From Lysinibacillus sp. FJAT-14745 (lineage in GTDB: Bacteria; Bacillota; Bacilli; Bacillales_A; Planococcaceae), in NCBI RefSeq assembly GCF_001275675.1, contig NZ_LITM01000002.1:714402-778401 (forward strand): a DNA stretch of 64,000 nt, in the 5' to 3' direction. A program made the translations under genes and the position numbers. Below the pieces are notes generated by a model. It did no database searches. It worked only from the letters and a program-made list of their open reading frames with translations, and was not told where the DNA came from. The stretch's first letter is position 1; every line of letters starts with the position of its first letter. Below, piece after piece: positions 46,379 to 55,656 of this stretch.

Positions 46379-47236
46379 ATGGAACTGCGAGATTTACAGA
46401 TTTTCAAAAGCGTCGCAAATCACCAAAGCGTCAGCCATGCTGCAAAAGAATTAAATTATGTACAATCCAATGTAACTGCACGTATTAAGCTATTAGAAAA
46501 AGAGCTCAATACTCCGCTCTTTTATCGTCATAAAAAAGGGATGACATTAAATCCGGAAGGGCGAAAAATGCTTGCTTATGTTCATAAAATTTTGCAGGAT
46601 GTCGAGGAAATGAAACAAGTATTTTTAGATAGTGATACACCGACTGGTACATTAAAAATCGGTACAGTCGAAACAGTGAGTATATTACCAACCATTCTAG
46701 CTTCTTACTATAAGGGGTATCCCAATGTCGACTTAACACTGCAAGCTGGTTTAACTGAGGAACTTATTAAAGAAGTAGCGGATCACCAATTAGATGGAGC
46801 TTTTATAACTGGACCAATTAAACATCCAGTTTTAGAACAATATGATGTGTATACAGAAAACCTCGTTCTCCTATCACAAAACAAATCCTTTCGTATAGAG
46901 GAATTTATGTCTACACCAATTCTTGTTTCTAATCAAGGTTGCGGATATCGATCCAAGCTAGAACTCTGGCTCAAAGATGAGGGTTTACTGCCAAAAAGAA
47001 TTATGGAATTTAATATATTAGAGACAATTTTAAACAGTGTTGCCATTGGCCTTGGCGTTACACTTGTACCACAATCGGCTGCTGAACATCTATCTACAAC
47101 CGGCAAGGTTTATTGTCATCCAATTCCTAAAAAATACGGTACGATTTCAACCGTCTTTATCCGCCGAAAAGATGCATATATGACAAATTCGATGGAATGT
47201 TTTTTAAAAACAATTGCTGAGCATCAGCGTATATAG
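46379..47236 (+). CDS. LysR-family transcriptional regulator
   Basis: 285 aa from ATG 46379, 9 bases after AAGGGGG; an in-frame upstream start at 46352 lies inside the operator and is unlikely. N-terminal HTH ([20 protein letters not shown]), linker helix, and effector-binding domain starting [14 protein letters not shown]. Likely controls the divergent EamA transporter gene and itself. Confidence 0.92.
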   Translation: MELRDLQIFKSVANHQSVSHAAKELNYVQSNVTARIKLLEKELNTPLFYRHKKGMTLNPEGRKMLAYVHKILQDVEEMKQVFLDSDTPTGTLKIGTVETVSILPTILASYYKGYPNVDLTLQAGLTEELIKEVADHQLDGAFITGPIKHPVLEQYDVYTENLVLLSQNKSFRIEEFMSTPILVSNQGCGYRSKLELWLKDEGLLPKRIMEFNILETILNSVAIGLGVTLVPQSAAEHLSTTGKVYCHPIPKKYGTISTVFIRRKDAYMTNSMECFLKTIAEHQRI

Positions 47237-47334
47237 GATAACTTCTATTTATTTCCGCGTCTTTTCTTCTGTCAATCATCTTTAATAGTGTCTAAAGGGG
47301 ACATTCATTGATAAAAAATAGTGCAGTGACAAAA

Positions 47335-47361
47335 AACGCTTGGTTTTTAGTACCAAGCGTT
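47335..47361 (+). terminator. Terminator after the LysR gene
   Basis: AACGCTTGGT/ACCAAGCGTT stem with short loop, about 100 bases after the stop. Confidence 0.7.
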
Positions 47362-47424
47362 CTGTTCTAATCAGTGTTAATAATATTTGGCTAGAAAAGA
47401 TGCAGCCAATCTAATCCATTATGC

Positions 47425-47820
47425 CTATTTTGCATTTTCGTCAGGTTGATGAATTCCGAATATATTGCCTTCGGTATCAATATAGTATCCTTGCCACGCC
47501 ATTCCTGGTAAAGCATACTTTGGCATTGCAACCTTGCCGCCATTTTCAAGAATTTTAGCTTCTGTTACATCGTAATTTTCCACACCCATTGTACAAGCAA
47601 ATCCATTTAAAGCTTGGTTTGGTTCCGGAGAAGCACCTTGACGTTGCATTAAAGCGCCATTGATTCCTTGTTCGTCCTCATTGCCAGTCACCGCTCCAAA
47701 GTAAGGCATTCCTGCATAATCACTCCAATCTTGAAATGACCATTCAAATACCTCTCCATAAAATTTTTTTGCACGCTCCATGTCACTTACATGAATTTCA
47801 AAATGAACTAATCTTCCCAT
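47425..47820 (-). CDS. VOC-family (glyoxalase-like) protein
   Basis: 131 aa with the paired beta-alpha-beta-beta-beta pattern: HFEIHVSDMERAKKFYGEVF and, in the second half, YDVTEAKILENGGKVAMPKY, ending YYIDTEGNIFGIHQPDE. His and Glu positions in strands 1 and 4 could bind metal. Enzyme or binding role unknown. AGGAGG precedes the ATG. Confidence 0.88.
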   Translation of the reverse strand: MGRLVHFEIHVSDMERAKKFYGEVFEWSFQDWSDYAGMPYFGAVTGNEDEQGINGALMQRQGASPEPNQALNGFACTMGVENYDVTEAKILENGGKVAMPKYALPGMAWQGYYIDTEGNIFGIHQPDENAK

Positions 47821-48059
47821 GATATCCTCCTCGTTATTAAAGCAGTAACTCTTACTGGAATTAACTGTGTCTAACTAAAATTACTATATATTATTATTAG
47901 GCAGAAGGGAAATAAATAATTCTGAAAATAGAATAAAGTCAAGGACATAACATTGTAAATTGAGACTCCCACGAGCCGCAAGCCCTATAGCTTACGGCAT
48001 GACAGGTGAGACTCTTAAATGACTTAACGTTCGCAGTTCATTTCTGTTTTGAATAGCCT
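47821..48059. other. Non-coding region with short repeated palindrome
   Basis: Contains GCCGCAAGC and GCTTACGGC (47975-47998), complementary but for one base, flanked by two copies of GAGACTC. It resembles intergenic repeats of Bacillaceae. It abuts the broken 3' end of the metallo-beta-lactamase-fold fragment. Confidence 0.4.
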
Positions 48060-48230
48060 TCAAGATGAGGGTATCTCATTACCCTTCCCTGCTTCGGTTA
48101 AAAGTTTCTCAGTTCGAACTATATCGCTACCAAATCCGGTATCAATTAAAAATGTTTGATTATCTTGACTTACAATACTATTGGCACTCAGAAATCGAAG
48201 CTCAAAAAATCGGATTTCTGCAATTTTCAT
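48060..48230 (-). pseudogene. Metallo-beta-lactamase-fold gene, N-terminal fragment
   Basis: GAGGAG and ATG at 48230 open a 56-codon frame: FFELRFLSANSIVSQDNQT, then FLIDTGFGSDIVRTEKLLTE. This is the first two-strand segment of the fold (..N.. then LIDTG). It ends at a stop before any HxHxDH motif, where the intergenic repeat begins. It lies 20 bases after the MaoC-like gene, same strand, so the two were probably an operon. Confidence 0.65.
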
Positions 48231-48250
48231 ATGGTAAACTCCTCTAAATG

Positions 48251-48628
48251 TTATAGAATGATACCTGAAAAACTTCCCTTTAACACTTCTTTTTCAAGTT
48301 GATTTGTACATGTAAATGTTGCAGTAATTGCCGTACGATTTTTTTCATCCGGTTCATACTGTTCAATTATTACATCACAACGAATCGTATCATCACTAAA
48401 AACTGGACGCAAAAATTCGTAATCCATTTTACGTGCTAGTACGTTATAATCACCTCCGACTTTCGTTGGGAGCGTTGCTGTTAAAAGCCCATGCACGACA
48501 AATCGACCTTGTTCGTCTGGTGTGATATGATGAACCCCTTCATCTCTTGATACCCTCGTAAATAATTCAACATCCTCTTTTGTTATCTTACGCTCAAATG
48601 TAATTTTTTCTCCCACTTGTAATGCCAT
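48251..48628 (-). CDS. MaoC-like hot-dog-fold hydratase/dehydratase
   Basis: 125 aa. ITKEDVELFTRVSRDEGVHH and FVVHGLLTATLPTKVGGDYN correspond to the MaoC hydratase-2 motif, with the catalytic Asp/His region shifted (RDEGVHH). Then VLARKMDYEFLRPVFSDDTI. Likely an enoyl-CoA/acyl hydratase or a thioester-binding relative. GGAGG precedes the ATG. Confidence 0.82.
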   Translation of the reverse strand: MALQVGEKITFERKITKEDVELFTRVSRDEGVHHITPDEQGRFVVHGLLTATLPTKVGGDYNVLARKMDYEFLRPVFSDDTIRCDVIIEQYEPDEKNRTAITATFTCTNQLEKEVLKGSFSGIIL

Positions 48629-48926
48629 CGATATCCCTCCTATAAAAAACGCACCCTTATAAATTGAATAATAAAACTATTCAGTTTATAACTCAACAAT
48701 TACATATCAACATATGGAAATTATTATTTTTATACCATTCTTTTATTAAAATCATAGCAATGACAATATTTAATCTAAAAAGTTCTTTTGGTGTACAAAA
48801 CGCTACTCCGTTACAAAAACATTTGCTGAATGAGGATAGACATATACCTTTGCGAGCGAACAATTCTAAGAATTTTCAAAATATTTATTGCAAATACCAA
48901 GAATTATTGATCACAGTTCTGTGAAA
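48629..48926. other. Intergenic stretch, no supported gene
   Basis: About 300 AT-rich bases; an 86-codon frame on the plus strand has no ribosome binding site and no recognisable sequence, so I do not call it. Confidence 0.5.
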
Positions 48927-49255
48927 CTACTTCTTTACTCGCAATACTTGAAAGCAGTAAGGTGAAAGCGAAAATGCTAATTTTTCAGAAACCATTAATT
49001 TAAGATTTGCTCGTTGGATTGCAGTACGAAAAAGATCACTACTATCAAATGTTAGTTTTTCTTTCTTTTCCTCCGAAAGTTTACTATAAATGATGTGAAA
49101 TCGATCCTTTTTACGTCATAAAGTGTACATATAAATAAACTTTGCTGAATATCTGCCTGTTCAACATACACCCAATCTAGTATCCCATTTTTGTTATACT
49201 TTCCGTTACACTGTAGGACGGAGCTAAAGTCATACCGGACCCTTTTTGTTAATAT
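48927..49255 (-). pseudogene. Frameshifted remnant of an unrecognised gene
   Basis: Reading the minus strand, one frame gives RYDFSSVLQCNGKYNKNG then ILDWVYVEQADIQQSLFICT to YDVKR, and a second frame continues RFHIIYSKLSEEKKEKLTF to AFSLSPYCFQVLRVKK and stop at 48927. The change of frame lies near 49105. No start codon or ribosome site was found at the 5' side. I do not recognise the family; protein-like composition and strong continuity across the shift support a dead gene's 3' end. Confidence 0.55.
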
Positions 49256-49738
49256 TATTTAATTTATTGAAATGTATAACCACTATGGGGCATTCTATTC
49301 AATCGTATTGAATAAATTCTTCAAAATGCTCCACACTTTTAAATTCCTATAAGTAGAGAAATTCGGATTTCATAATCCAAAAGAATTTCTCCATCACAGA
49401 GCCAAATGAATTAACACCATGTCTAACTTTTACGAGTCACTTCAAATTTTGATTAAGTGGTCTAGTTAACGAACTATTCAACTTAAGAACTACACTACAA
49501 TGAATATTTATTTTATACATATCGAAATTGAATACATGTTATTTTACATAACAATCCTTTAAGCTAATAAAATATTTGGTTCCAGATGTCAATTGAAGAG
49601 TATCAGTATAGGTGGGTGGCAATTTGCTGAACAATCCAAAATCGTCCTTTGCAAAGATTCCAAACCTATGCCTTAGTCTAAGCCAATTCATTGATTGAAC
49701 ATAGCCTATACTATAATCAATTGAAGGGAGTTAAAAAA
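49256..49738. other. AT-rich intergenic stretch
   Basis: About 480 bases with no convincing gene on either strand. The last 20 bases hold the GAAGGGAG site of the next gene. Confidence 0.5.
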
Positions 49739-49984
49739 ATGGTAAATCCAATGCGTTTTAATGAGGGGCGCCGATTTTTTCCAGGTATGAGACCGTTTTT
49801 TCCGGGTAGCCCGTTTTTTCCAGGTATGAGACCATTTTTTCCAGATAGAACATTTTTTCCAGGTAGCCCATTTTTTCCAGGTATGAGACCGTTTTTTCCA
49901 GGTAGACCGTTTTTTCCAGGTATGAGACCATTTTTTCCAGGTAGCCCGTTTTTCCCAGGTATGGGACCGTCCCGTGGATTTTGA
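49739..49984 (+). CDS. Small FFPG-repeat protein
   Basis: 81 aa from ATG 49739, 7 bases after GAAGGGAG. After a short head (MVNPMRFNEGRR) the protein is built of FFPG units: FFPGMRP, FFPGSP, FFPGRP and FFPDRT, on a DNA period of 30 bases (or 15+15). About 13 units, ending GPSRGF. Very Phe, Pro, Gly, Arg rich; no signal peptide. Function unknown; small repeat-rich proteins of spore formers are often surface or coat components, an analogy only. Antisense ORF is a shadow. Confidence 0.6.
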   Translation: MVNPMRFNEGRRFFPGMRPFFPGSPFFPGMRPFFPDRTFFPGSPFFPGMRPFFPGRPFFPGMRPFFPGSPFFPGMGPSRGF

Positions 49985-50071
49985 AGCGAATTTTTCCCAT
50001 GTTCACCTAGATAATTAGGATTTCTTTGGAATTACCGATGATATTGTTAAAGCAAACGGCTGAGAGGCATC

Positions 50072-50218
50072 AACTGCAGTGTTGGTTACGGAATGTTTTA
50101 TATCATCAACGTTGTTCTAAAAGATATTAATTTAAATGGTGAGGCAACGGTTTACGTTCTTTTTAAAGGTAAAGATGATTTAGGTTTTCCAACAATAGCT
50201 GTTACTAGCATAGAATAA
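50072..50218 (+). pseudogene. C-terminal remnant of an unrecognised protein
   Basis: A 48-codon open frame without start or ribosome site reads NCSVGYGMFYIINVVLKDI then NLNGEATVYVLFKGKDDLGF and PTIAVTSIE stop. It looks like the end of a beta-rich protein. It may be a degraded continuation of the FFPG gene's neighbour. Confidence 0.4.
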
Positions 50219-50227
50219 GTCACTCAA

Positions 50228-50330
50228 AATGAACTACCCCCGTCAAGTAGACAGTGGAAATAATAAAAATGCGTTAAATAGCTTGAGCTCTAAATTCTAA
50301 AGGGCTCAAGTCGTTTATTGCAGCAGGTAA
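50228..50330 (-). mobile_element. IS3-type insertion sequence, right-end remnant
   Basis: The minus strand gives DLSPLEFRAQAI and stop (50274), the usual C-terminus of IS3-family transposases (xxLSPxEYR). It is followed by an end sequence like that of IS150-type elements: CCGTCAAGTAGACAG preceded by TGAACTACCC. The left part of the transposase is absent. Confidence 0.6.
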
Positions 50331-50384
50331 TAAATATTTATTCACCGTACCAGCAAGTCTTTCTCCTAGTATAACTATCTTCAT
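50274..50384 (-). pseudogene. Chimeric 36-codon ORF: gene start fused to the IS3 tail
   Basis: AAAGGAAAG and ATG at 50384 begin MKIVILGERLAGTVNKYLL, then PAAIN, and the frame runs directly into DLSPLEFRAQAI of the IS remnant. The first 23 residues look like the start of another protein, so a deletion or insertion fused the two. Function unlikely. Confidence 0.45.
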
Positions 50385-50403
50385 ATTATCTTTCCTTTAT
50401 TAT

Positions 50404-50450
50404 TGTTGCTCTACATGCAGACTTACCAGCACTTGGTGTACCTAACGCCA
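50404..50450 (+). pseudogene. Fragment of a transporter gene paralogous to the next gene
   Basis: TTGCTCTAC-TGCAG-CTTACCAGCACT-GGTGT occurs here and, with four or five substitutions, inside the transporter at about 51248-51290 (VALRAGLPALGV). Only about 45 bases remain. Confidence 0.55.
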
Positions 50451-50522
50451 ACAAAGGAATCTTTTTATATTCATAAAACCAATGCTATATTATAACTTTT
50501 CTTTCATTAAAAACCTCCAAAA

Positions 50523-50550
50523 AAGCTTAGGAATGTCTCCTAAGCCTTTT
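50523..50550. terminator. Terminator-like stem-loop
   Basis: GCTTAGGA/TCCTAAGC with A- and T-runs on the flanks. Confidence 0.65.
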
Positions 50551-50841
50551 AATTTGTAATCCTCCTCATCCACTATATATTGCCAAATACAGAATTAAGG
50601 CTTCCTATCATTTTAAACAAAAGAAATTCTTCATATTGCATTTGGGAAATCTCACCAATTCCAATTTTCATTAGATTTAACTATTTTCATATTAACTCTT
50701 CTTTATTATAAATTATTAATACTTTTTCAATTTATCAATTCATATTGCCACTCTGCTTTGGGCGAATTTTTTCAGAACCATCACCAACTTTTTTCCCCTT
50801 CATATTCTATAGAATCAGATCGAATATTGAGGGGGAAACGT

Positions 50842-52239
50842 ATGGGGATTGAATTCACGGCTCTCCATTGGATTTACGTTGTTTTTATTGTCCTTATCAT
50901 TGGCTTTATGGTTAAACGTCGCGACACCACCCTCATTTGTGTACTAGGCATATTTATGTTAGCAATCGTTGCTACAGGCGATATAACTTCGTCTATTAGT
51001 GGTGTTTTTAACAGTTTTATTTATGCCATCACTGAGCTTTTGTCGACCATTCTCATTATTTCTATTATCGTAGCCATGAGTCGGGTCATGATGACTTCTG
51101 GTATTAATGAGGTTATGATTGCGCCTTTTACGAAAATTATTAAAACACCCGCTTTAGCTTATTGGACGATTGGTCTGTTAATGATGTGTATTTCTTGGTT
51201 TTTCTGGCCTTCACCTGCTGTTGCTCTATTAGGGGCAGTTTTGTTACCTGTTGCTCTACGTGCAGGCTTACCAGCACTCGGTGTGGCGATGGCGATGAAT
51301 TTATTTGGTCACGGAATCGCTCTATCGAGTGATTTTGTTATACAAGGAGCTCCTAAGCTAACTGCTGATGCAGCTGGTATTCCAGTTAGTGAGGTAATGA
51401 CTGCTAGTATTCCCCTTGTTATTACAATGGGTGTTGTTACTACGGTAGTCGCTTATATCTTATTACGACGGGATATGAAGCGTGGATTAGCGAATTTATA
51501 TGCAACAAACGACACAAATAAAGATGTAGAACAAATAGCCGCTGAAGACCTGCTAACACTTGGGCAAAAACGCTTTTTCGCAGTACTTATTCCAATTGCC
51601 TTTGTACTCGATGTCATCGCCATGTCCATCTTAAAATTACAAGGCGGAGATGCAACAGCATTAATAGGAGGCACTTCGGTCTTTATACTACTATTGCTTT
51701 GTGTTGTAGCCCACAAAAAACAAGGGCTTGAAAAGACGACAAGCTATTTCATTCAAGGATTCCAATTCGGATTTAAAGTATTTGGGCCGGTTATTCCAAT
51801 CGCAGCCTTTTTCTATCTAGGAGATTCCGGATTTACACAAATTATTGGTGACTACTTACCAGCCACTTCACATGGTATCGTCAACGATCTCGGTGTGGGT
51901 CTAGCTGCAGTAGTTCCATTAACTAAGGGAATTGCGGTCGTCACTTTAGCAGTCGTTGGCGCCATTACAGGCTTAGACGGCTCTGGCTTCTCAGGAATTT
52001 CCTTAGCAGGTTCCGTCGGTAGTTTGTTCGGCAATGCGATTGGTGGAGGTACTGCAACTTTAACAGCTTTAGGACAAATAACAGCGATATTTGTAGGGGG
52101 CGGAACATTAATTCCTTGGGCATTAATCCCCGCTGCTGCAATATGTAATGTTAGCCCATTTGAACTTGCAAGGCGTAATTTATTGCCAGTGGCGATTGGC
52201 CTTGTGATTACAACTATTGTGGCTGTGTTTTTAATTTAA
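50842..52239 (+). CDS. Ion-transporter superfamily permease (GntP/CitM-like)
   Basis: 465 aa from ATG 50842, 8 bases after GAGGGGG; the upstream in-frame extension lacks a site. About twelve membrane segments. Possible re-entrant loops: WFFWPSPAVALLGAVLLP and, in the second half, GFSGISLAGSVGSLFGNAIGGG, giving the two-half inverted repeat of anion/carboxylate transporters. A central hydrophilic loop (about 210-255) follows segment 6. Substrate unknown; organic acid likely. Confidence 0.8.
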   Translation: MGIEFTALHWIYVVFIVLIIGFMVKRRDTTLICVLGIFMLAIVATGDITSSISGVFNSFIYAITELLSTILIISIIVAMSRVMMTSGINEVMIAPFTKIIKTPALAYWTIGLLMMCISWFFWPSPAVALLGAVLLPVALRAGLPALGVAMAMNLFGHGIALSSDFVIQGAPKLTADAAGIPVSEVMTASIPLVITMGVVTTVVAYILLRRDMKRGLANLYATNDTNKDVEQIAAEDLLTLGQKRFFAVLIPIAFVLDVIAMSILKLQGGDATALIGGTSVFILLLLCVVAHKKQGLEKTTSYFIQGFQFGFKVFGPVIPIAAFFYLGDSGFTQIIGDYLPATSHGIVNDLGVGLAAVVPLTKGIAVVTLAVVGAITGLDGSGFSGISLAGSVGSLFGNAIGGGTATLTALGQITAIFVGGGTLIPWALIPAAAICNVSPFELARRNLLPVAIGLVITTIVAVFLI

Positions 52240-52345
52240 CATTGTAAAAGTAAGGAACTCTTTTAGTGGTTTCTTACTTTTTTCTCTTCCACTCAATACA
52301 AATGGTATAATTTAACTGAACAAATTAGAAAGGGAGATGAGTTCA

Positions 52346-52897
52346 ATGAAAGTTTCCTATTGGCGTGGAGAAAAAATACGATTGAGGGCGCCCAAGTCTG
52401 AGGACATTCATATATTTGAAAATTTAGATGATGACATACTTAAAAACCTTGATTCAATCGCATTTCCTCGGACAAATCAACAAATTGAAGAATGGATAAA
52501 TGAAATATCACAAGGGGCATCTACTGACAGTGATGATTTTTACTGGATTGCGGAGGATGCTTCAAACAATATCGTGGGGACAATTGAGGTTTCTGGTTGT
52601 GATGCAAAGAATGGGACGTTTGATTATGCTATAACGGTATTTCCCTCGCATAGAGGAAAAGGGTATGCAAAAGATATGATTTTAACGATTTTAAAGCATT
52701 ATTTCTTTGAACTTCGCTATCAGAAAGCAACAATCTGTGTTTACTCCTTTAATGCATCTTCTATAGCTCTACATAATAAACTGCGATTTGTTGAGGAAGG
52801 CCGGTTAAGAAATATGATGTATACAAATGGTACCTTTTATGACGAGGTCTATTTTGGGATGACAATGGGTGAATTTATTAATATACACCGTAATTAG
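52346..52897 (+). CDS. GNAT acetyltransferase (RimJ/RimL-like)
   Basis: 183 aa. N-terminal WRGEKIRLRAPKSEDI, core TVFPSHRGKGYAKDMILTIL (acetyl-CoA loop RGKGYA) and NASSIALHNKLRFVEEGRLR with HNKLRF, the RimJ/L-type helix. ATG 52346 follows AAAGGGAG. Likely acetylates a ribosomal protein N-terminus or a small amine; substrate unknown. Confidence 0.92.
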   Translation: MKVSYWRGEKIRLRAPKSEDIHIFENLDDDILKNLDSIAFPRTNQQIEEWINEISQGASTDSDDFYWIAEDASNNIVGTIEVSGCDAKNGTFDYAITVFPSHRGKGYAKDMILTILKHYFFELRYQKATICVYSFNASSIALHNKLRFVEEGRLRNMMYTNGTFYDEVYFGMTMGEFINIHRN

Positions 52898-52936
52898 AAA
52901 GAGATGGCTTCTGTACATTGCAGAAGTCATCTCTTT
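52898..52936. terminator. Bidirectional terminator
   Basis: AAAGAGATGGCTTCTG/CAGAAGTCATCTCTTT (one mismatch) between convergent genes. Confidence 0.85.
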
Positions 52937-52941
52937 CTCTC

Positions 52942-53322
52942 CTAACGCTCAATATAATATTTTCGCAAATTCTCATGAAATATCTGCTGTAGTTGATGTT
53001 CACTAATACCTAAAACATAAGCTTCACACATTATTTGTTCGACCATTATAGATATTTGTTGAAGGTTAACATCCTTTGCTTCGGCAGACTTCATAACAAT
53101 TGCTTACGAGCTAGGTTTTATATCGATTATTCCCTTTTTTTGAAGCTCCTTGTAGCTTTTATGGACTGTATGAAGATTGAGATTTGTTTTAGCTGCTAAA
53201 TCACGAATGGAGGGCAATGAGTCACCATTTTGCAAATTCCCTCTAGCTATTTCAAAAAGTAGTTGCTGGGTTAGCTGCTGATAGAAAGGAATATTACTCA
53301 TAGGATCTATTTTCACATTCAA
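52942..53322 (-). pseudogene. YtrA-type GntR regulator with an internal stop codon
   Basis: From TTG 53322 (LNVKIDPMSNIPFYQQLTQQ) the winged HTH is clear: GDSLPSIRDLAAKTNLNLHTV and KSYKELQKKGIIDIKPSS. A TAA stands at the next codon (53104-53106), but the same frame continues AIVMKSAEAKDVNLQQISI to RKYYIER and a final stop at 52942. The total of 126 codons is the normal YtrA length. A single nonsense mutation therefore separates the DNA-binding domain from its dimerisation helices. Last gene of the ABC operon. Confidence 0.8.
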
Positions 53323-53360
53323 TTGTTTACATATCCTTTCATATGATTCATCGCGTAAAG

Positions 53361-54941
53361 TTATGGTGATGAGCATTCCAAATTCTTTCTATTAAATATT
53401 TTGTAAATTATTGTGATTGCACATAGTATTGCAATCATCAAAATAATTGCTGCCGAAATCGACAGAGAAACATTGAAAGATAGCAAGCTAAAATGAAGAA
53501 GGCCGATGACAATCAATAATGGTAATCCATATAGCATGCTTATTAATACTGTAGGATTTGATTTTATTGCCTCCGATGGATTAGACCATTCAAGTAAAGG
53601 ATGCCCTCTATCATAAAGTGGAGACAATAAATTATACGTAATGACTAATAGTAATGTAATCAATAAATGCAGTCCCGTAATAATGTCGCCTCTACCAAAT
53701 AGCATGTAAATGATATAGCTTATTACAACCGATATTGTGCCGATGCATGATGAAGTCATAACCTTTGCCATGTAAACCTTTTGTGGATCAAATGGCATCG
53801 TCATGCTAGATGCATAGTATTTCCCCTCTCGTGAATAGGGAGTTCCACTAATATTGTTCATACAACTCATGAACAAAACCATATAGGCAAAAAGAAAAGA
53901 TTCATTGTTAACAATCCATTCAGCCTTTACAATATTTGTCTGTATGAGAGTTAAAAAAATGATTGTACAAATTGGCGGTAAAATAATCCCTAAAATAGCT
54001 TGCATTTTAAAGTATGGTTCAGATTGAATAATCCAATATTCACGTTGCAAATAATTGAGCAAACTACTTTGAATATCTCTTCCCCAAACTTTAGTCGTTT
54101 TTTCTATTCTACTTACAAGCAAGCCATGTTCATAATACTTAGACGCAATCATTTTTATAGTTGCTTTAAACAATAAATAACATAGTGCGAATAAAAGGAT
54201 GAAACTTATTACAGTATTTAATGACAAAAGCGTCTCCACTAATGACTGTTGCATTGCAAAACGATAACCTATATCGAGAAAATCTGAAATTGAAGCACTT
54301 AAGGCTGATATTGTTGAAGCATCTAATTTCGCTAAAACAATGCTGATTGCATGATAATTTTTTATTAAAAAGTACAACATTGGACTTATTCCAATACCTA
54401 CTATAAAAATCATCCTAACAAACAAATATACGGATGTATTAATAAATACACTGCGAAAATGATTCAAAATGGATAATATAAATAAAAGGAGCAGTACAAT
54501 AAAGACGTTCATCACTAATAAAAATCCAATTGATTTTACAGCAACAGCTAGCTTAAACTCTATCAGTAATATGAAAAATGTCGGGATTGAAAGAATACTT
54601 ACTACGATGATCGGTAAAGCTACTCCACTTATTATTTTTGACATTACAACCCGCTTCGCTGAAATGGGCAAATGAGCAAATATAGCAAAATCACTTTGAC
54701 TAAACACTACCGAAATAGCAAAATAAGAAATCAATATATACGTCACACCATTTGAAAGAAGAATATTGTAAAATAAATACTCCTCTGGTGTCTCTATAAA
54801 GTAAATAATGAGAGTAAGTACAAAATACTGAATGGCGACATAAATAAATGCAATAATTAGGAGTACTTGAATTACTGGCTGCTTTGGCTTTGCATAAAAG
54901 GATGTTAAAAAGAATTTGATTAATTGCATATTATCCTTCAT
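53361..54941 (-). CDS. Large ABC permease of the Ytr-like operon
   Basis: 526 aa with about 12 membrane segments; no ATPase. Short soluble loops only. It follows the ATPase gene by overlapping 11 bases and precedes the GntR gene. Similar long permeases occur in YtrA-regulated ABC operons linked to cell-wall antibiotics. Substrate unknown. Confidence 0.85.
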   Translation of the reverse strand: MKDNMQLIKFFLTSFYAKPKQPVIQVLLIIAFIYVAIQYFVLTLIIYFIETPEEYLFYNILLSNGVTYILISYFAISVVFSQSDFAIFAHLPISAKRVVMSKIISGVALPIIVVSILSIPTFFILLIEFKLAVAVKSIGFLLVMNVFIVLLLLFILSILNHFRSVFINTSVYLFVRMIFIVGIGISPMLYFLIKNYHAISIVLAKLDASTISALSASISDFLDIGYRFAMQQSLVETLLSLNTVISFILLFALCYLLFKATIKMIASKYYEHGLLVSRIEKTTKVWGRDIQSSLLNYLQREYWIIQSEPYFKMQAILGIILPPICTIIFLTLIQTNIVKAEWIVNNESFLFAYMVLFMSCMNNISGTPYSREGKYYASSMTMPFDPQKVYMAKVMTSSCIGTISVVISYIIYMLFGRGDIITGLHLLITLLLVITYNLLSPLYDRGHPLLEWSNPSEAIKSNPTVLISMLYGLPLLIVIGLLHFSLLSFNVSLSISAAIILMIAILCAITIIYKIFNRKNLECSSP

Positions 54942-55641
54942 GAGCTTGTTTCTCCATAAAAATAGTCTCTAGGCTCCCATCGACTAGCAAATTCTCTACA
55001 CGCTCATGTAAGACAATCTTTCCATCTTTTAAAAACGAAATGGATTGACAAATTTTCTCGGCGACATCTAACAAATGAGTGGAAAAAAGAACGGTTCCAC
55101 CCTTTTCAACGTACTCTTTCATACAATTTTTAAAAGCAACGACAGCCAGTGGATCTAGGCCATTTAATGGCTCATCCATAATAAGGATAGGCGGACTAAT
55201 TGTAAAAGCAGTGATCAACGCCATCTTATGAAGCATTCCATAAGAATACGTTCCCATTGGTTTATAAATACTTTTTTCCATGCCAAAGATGTTAATGAAG
55301 TTTTGTAGTTTTTCATTATCCGTTTTTTCATATAGTTTCAAAACGTAATGTATCCAATCATATGCAGCTATATTTGGAAATACATGAATCGTATCAGGTA
55401 TATAATAAAATTGCTTTTTATATTCGAGTGACTGTGATTTCGCAACATTATTAATCATTATTTTTCCGCAATTTTGTTCTATTAATCCAGCAATACAATT
55501 TAATGTCGTTGTTTTACCTGCACCATTCCCACCAACAAACCCCAGTATTTCTCCCTTTTCTATTTTTAACTCTACACCCTTCAAAACCTCATGCTGTCCA
55601 TATGATTTCTGTAAATTTTGGATCGATAACAATTTCTTCAC
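54931..55641 (-). CDS. ABC ATPase of the Ytr-like operon
   Basis: 236 aa. GGNGAGKTT (about 37), MGTYSYGMLHKMALITAF in place of a canonical LSGGQ (here YSYGM), LIMDEPLNGLD Walker B and STHLLDVAE switch. The signature is atypical but of a kind found in this ATPase group. Pairs with the 526-aa permease; 15 bases downstream of the preceding permease gene. Confidence 0.9.
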   Translation of the reverse strand: MKKLLSIQNLQKSYGQHEVLKGVELKIEKGEILGFVGGNGAGKTTTLNCIAGLIEQNCGKIMINNVAKSQSLEYKKQFYYIPDTIHVFPNIAAYDWIHYVLKLYEKTDNEKLQNFINIFGMEKSIYKPMGTYSYGMLHKMALITAFTISPPILIMDEPLNGLDPLAVVAFKNCMKEYVEKGGTVLFSTHLLDVAEKICQSISFLKDGKIVLHERVENLLVDGSLETIFMEKQAHEG

Positions 55642-55656
55642 CTCATCCCATATCAG

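Noticed and set aside
48664-48924. 86-codon plus-strand ORF
   Set aside because: No ribosome site, AT-rich composition like intergenic DNA, and no family recognised.
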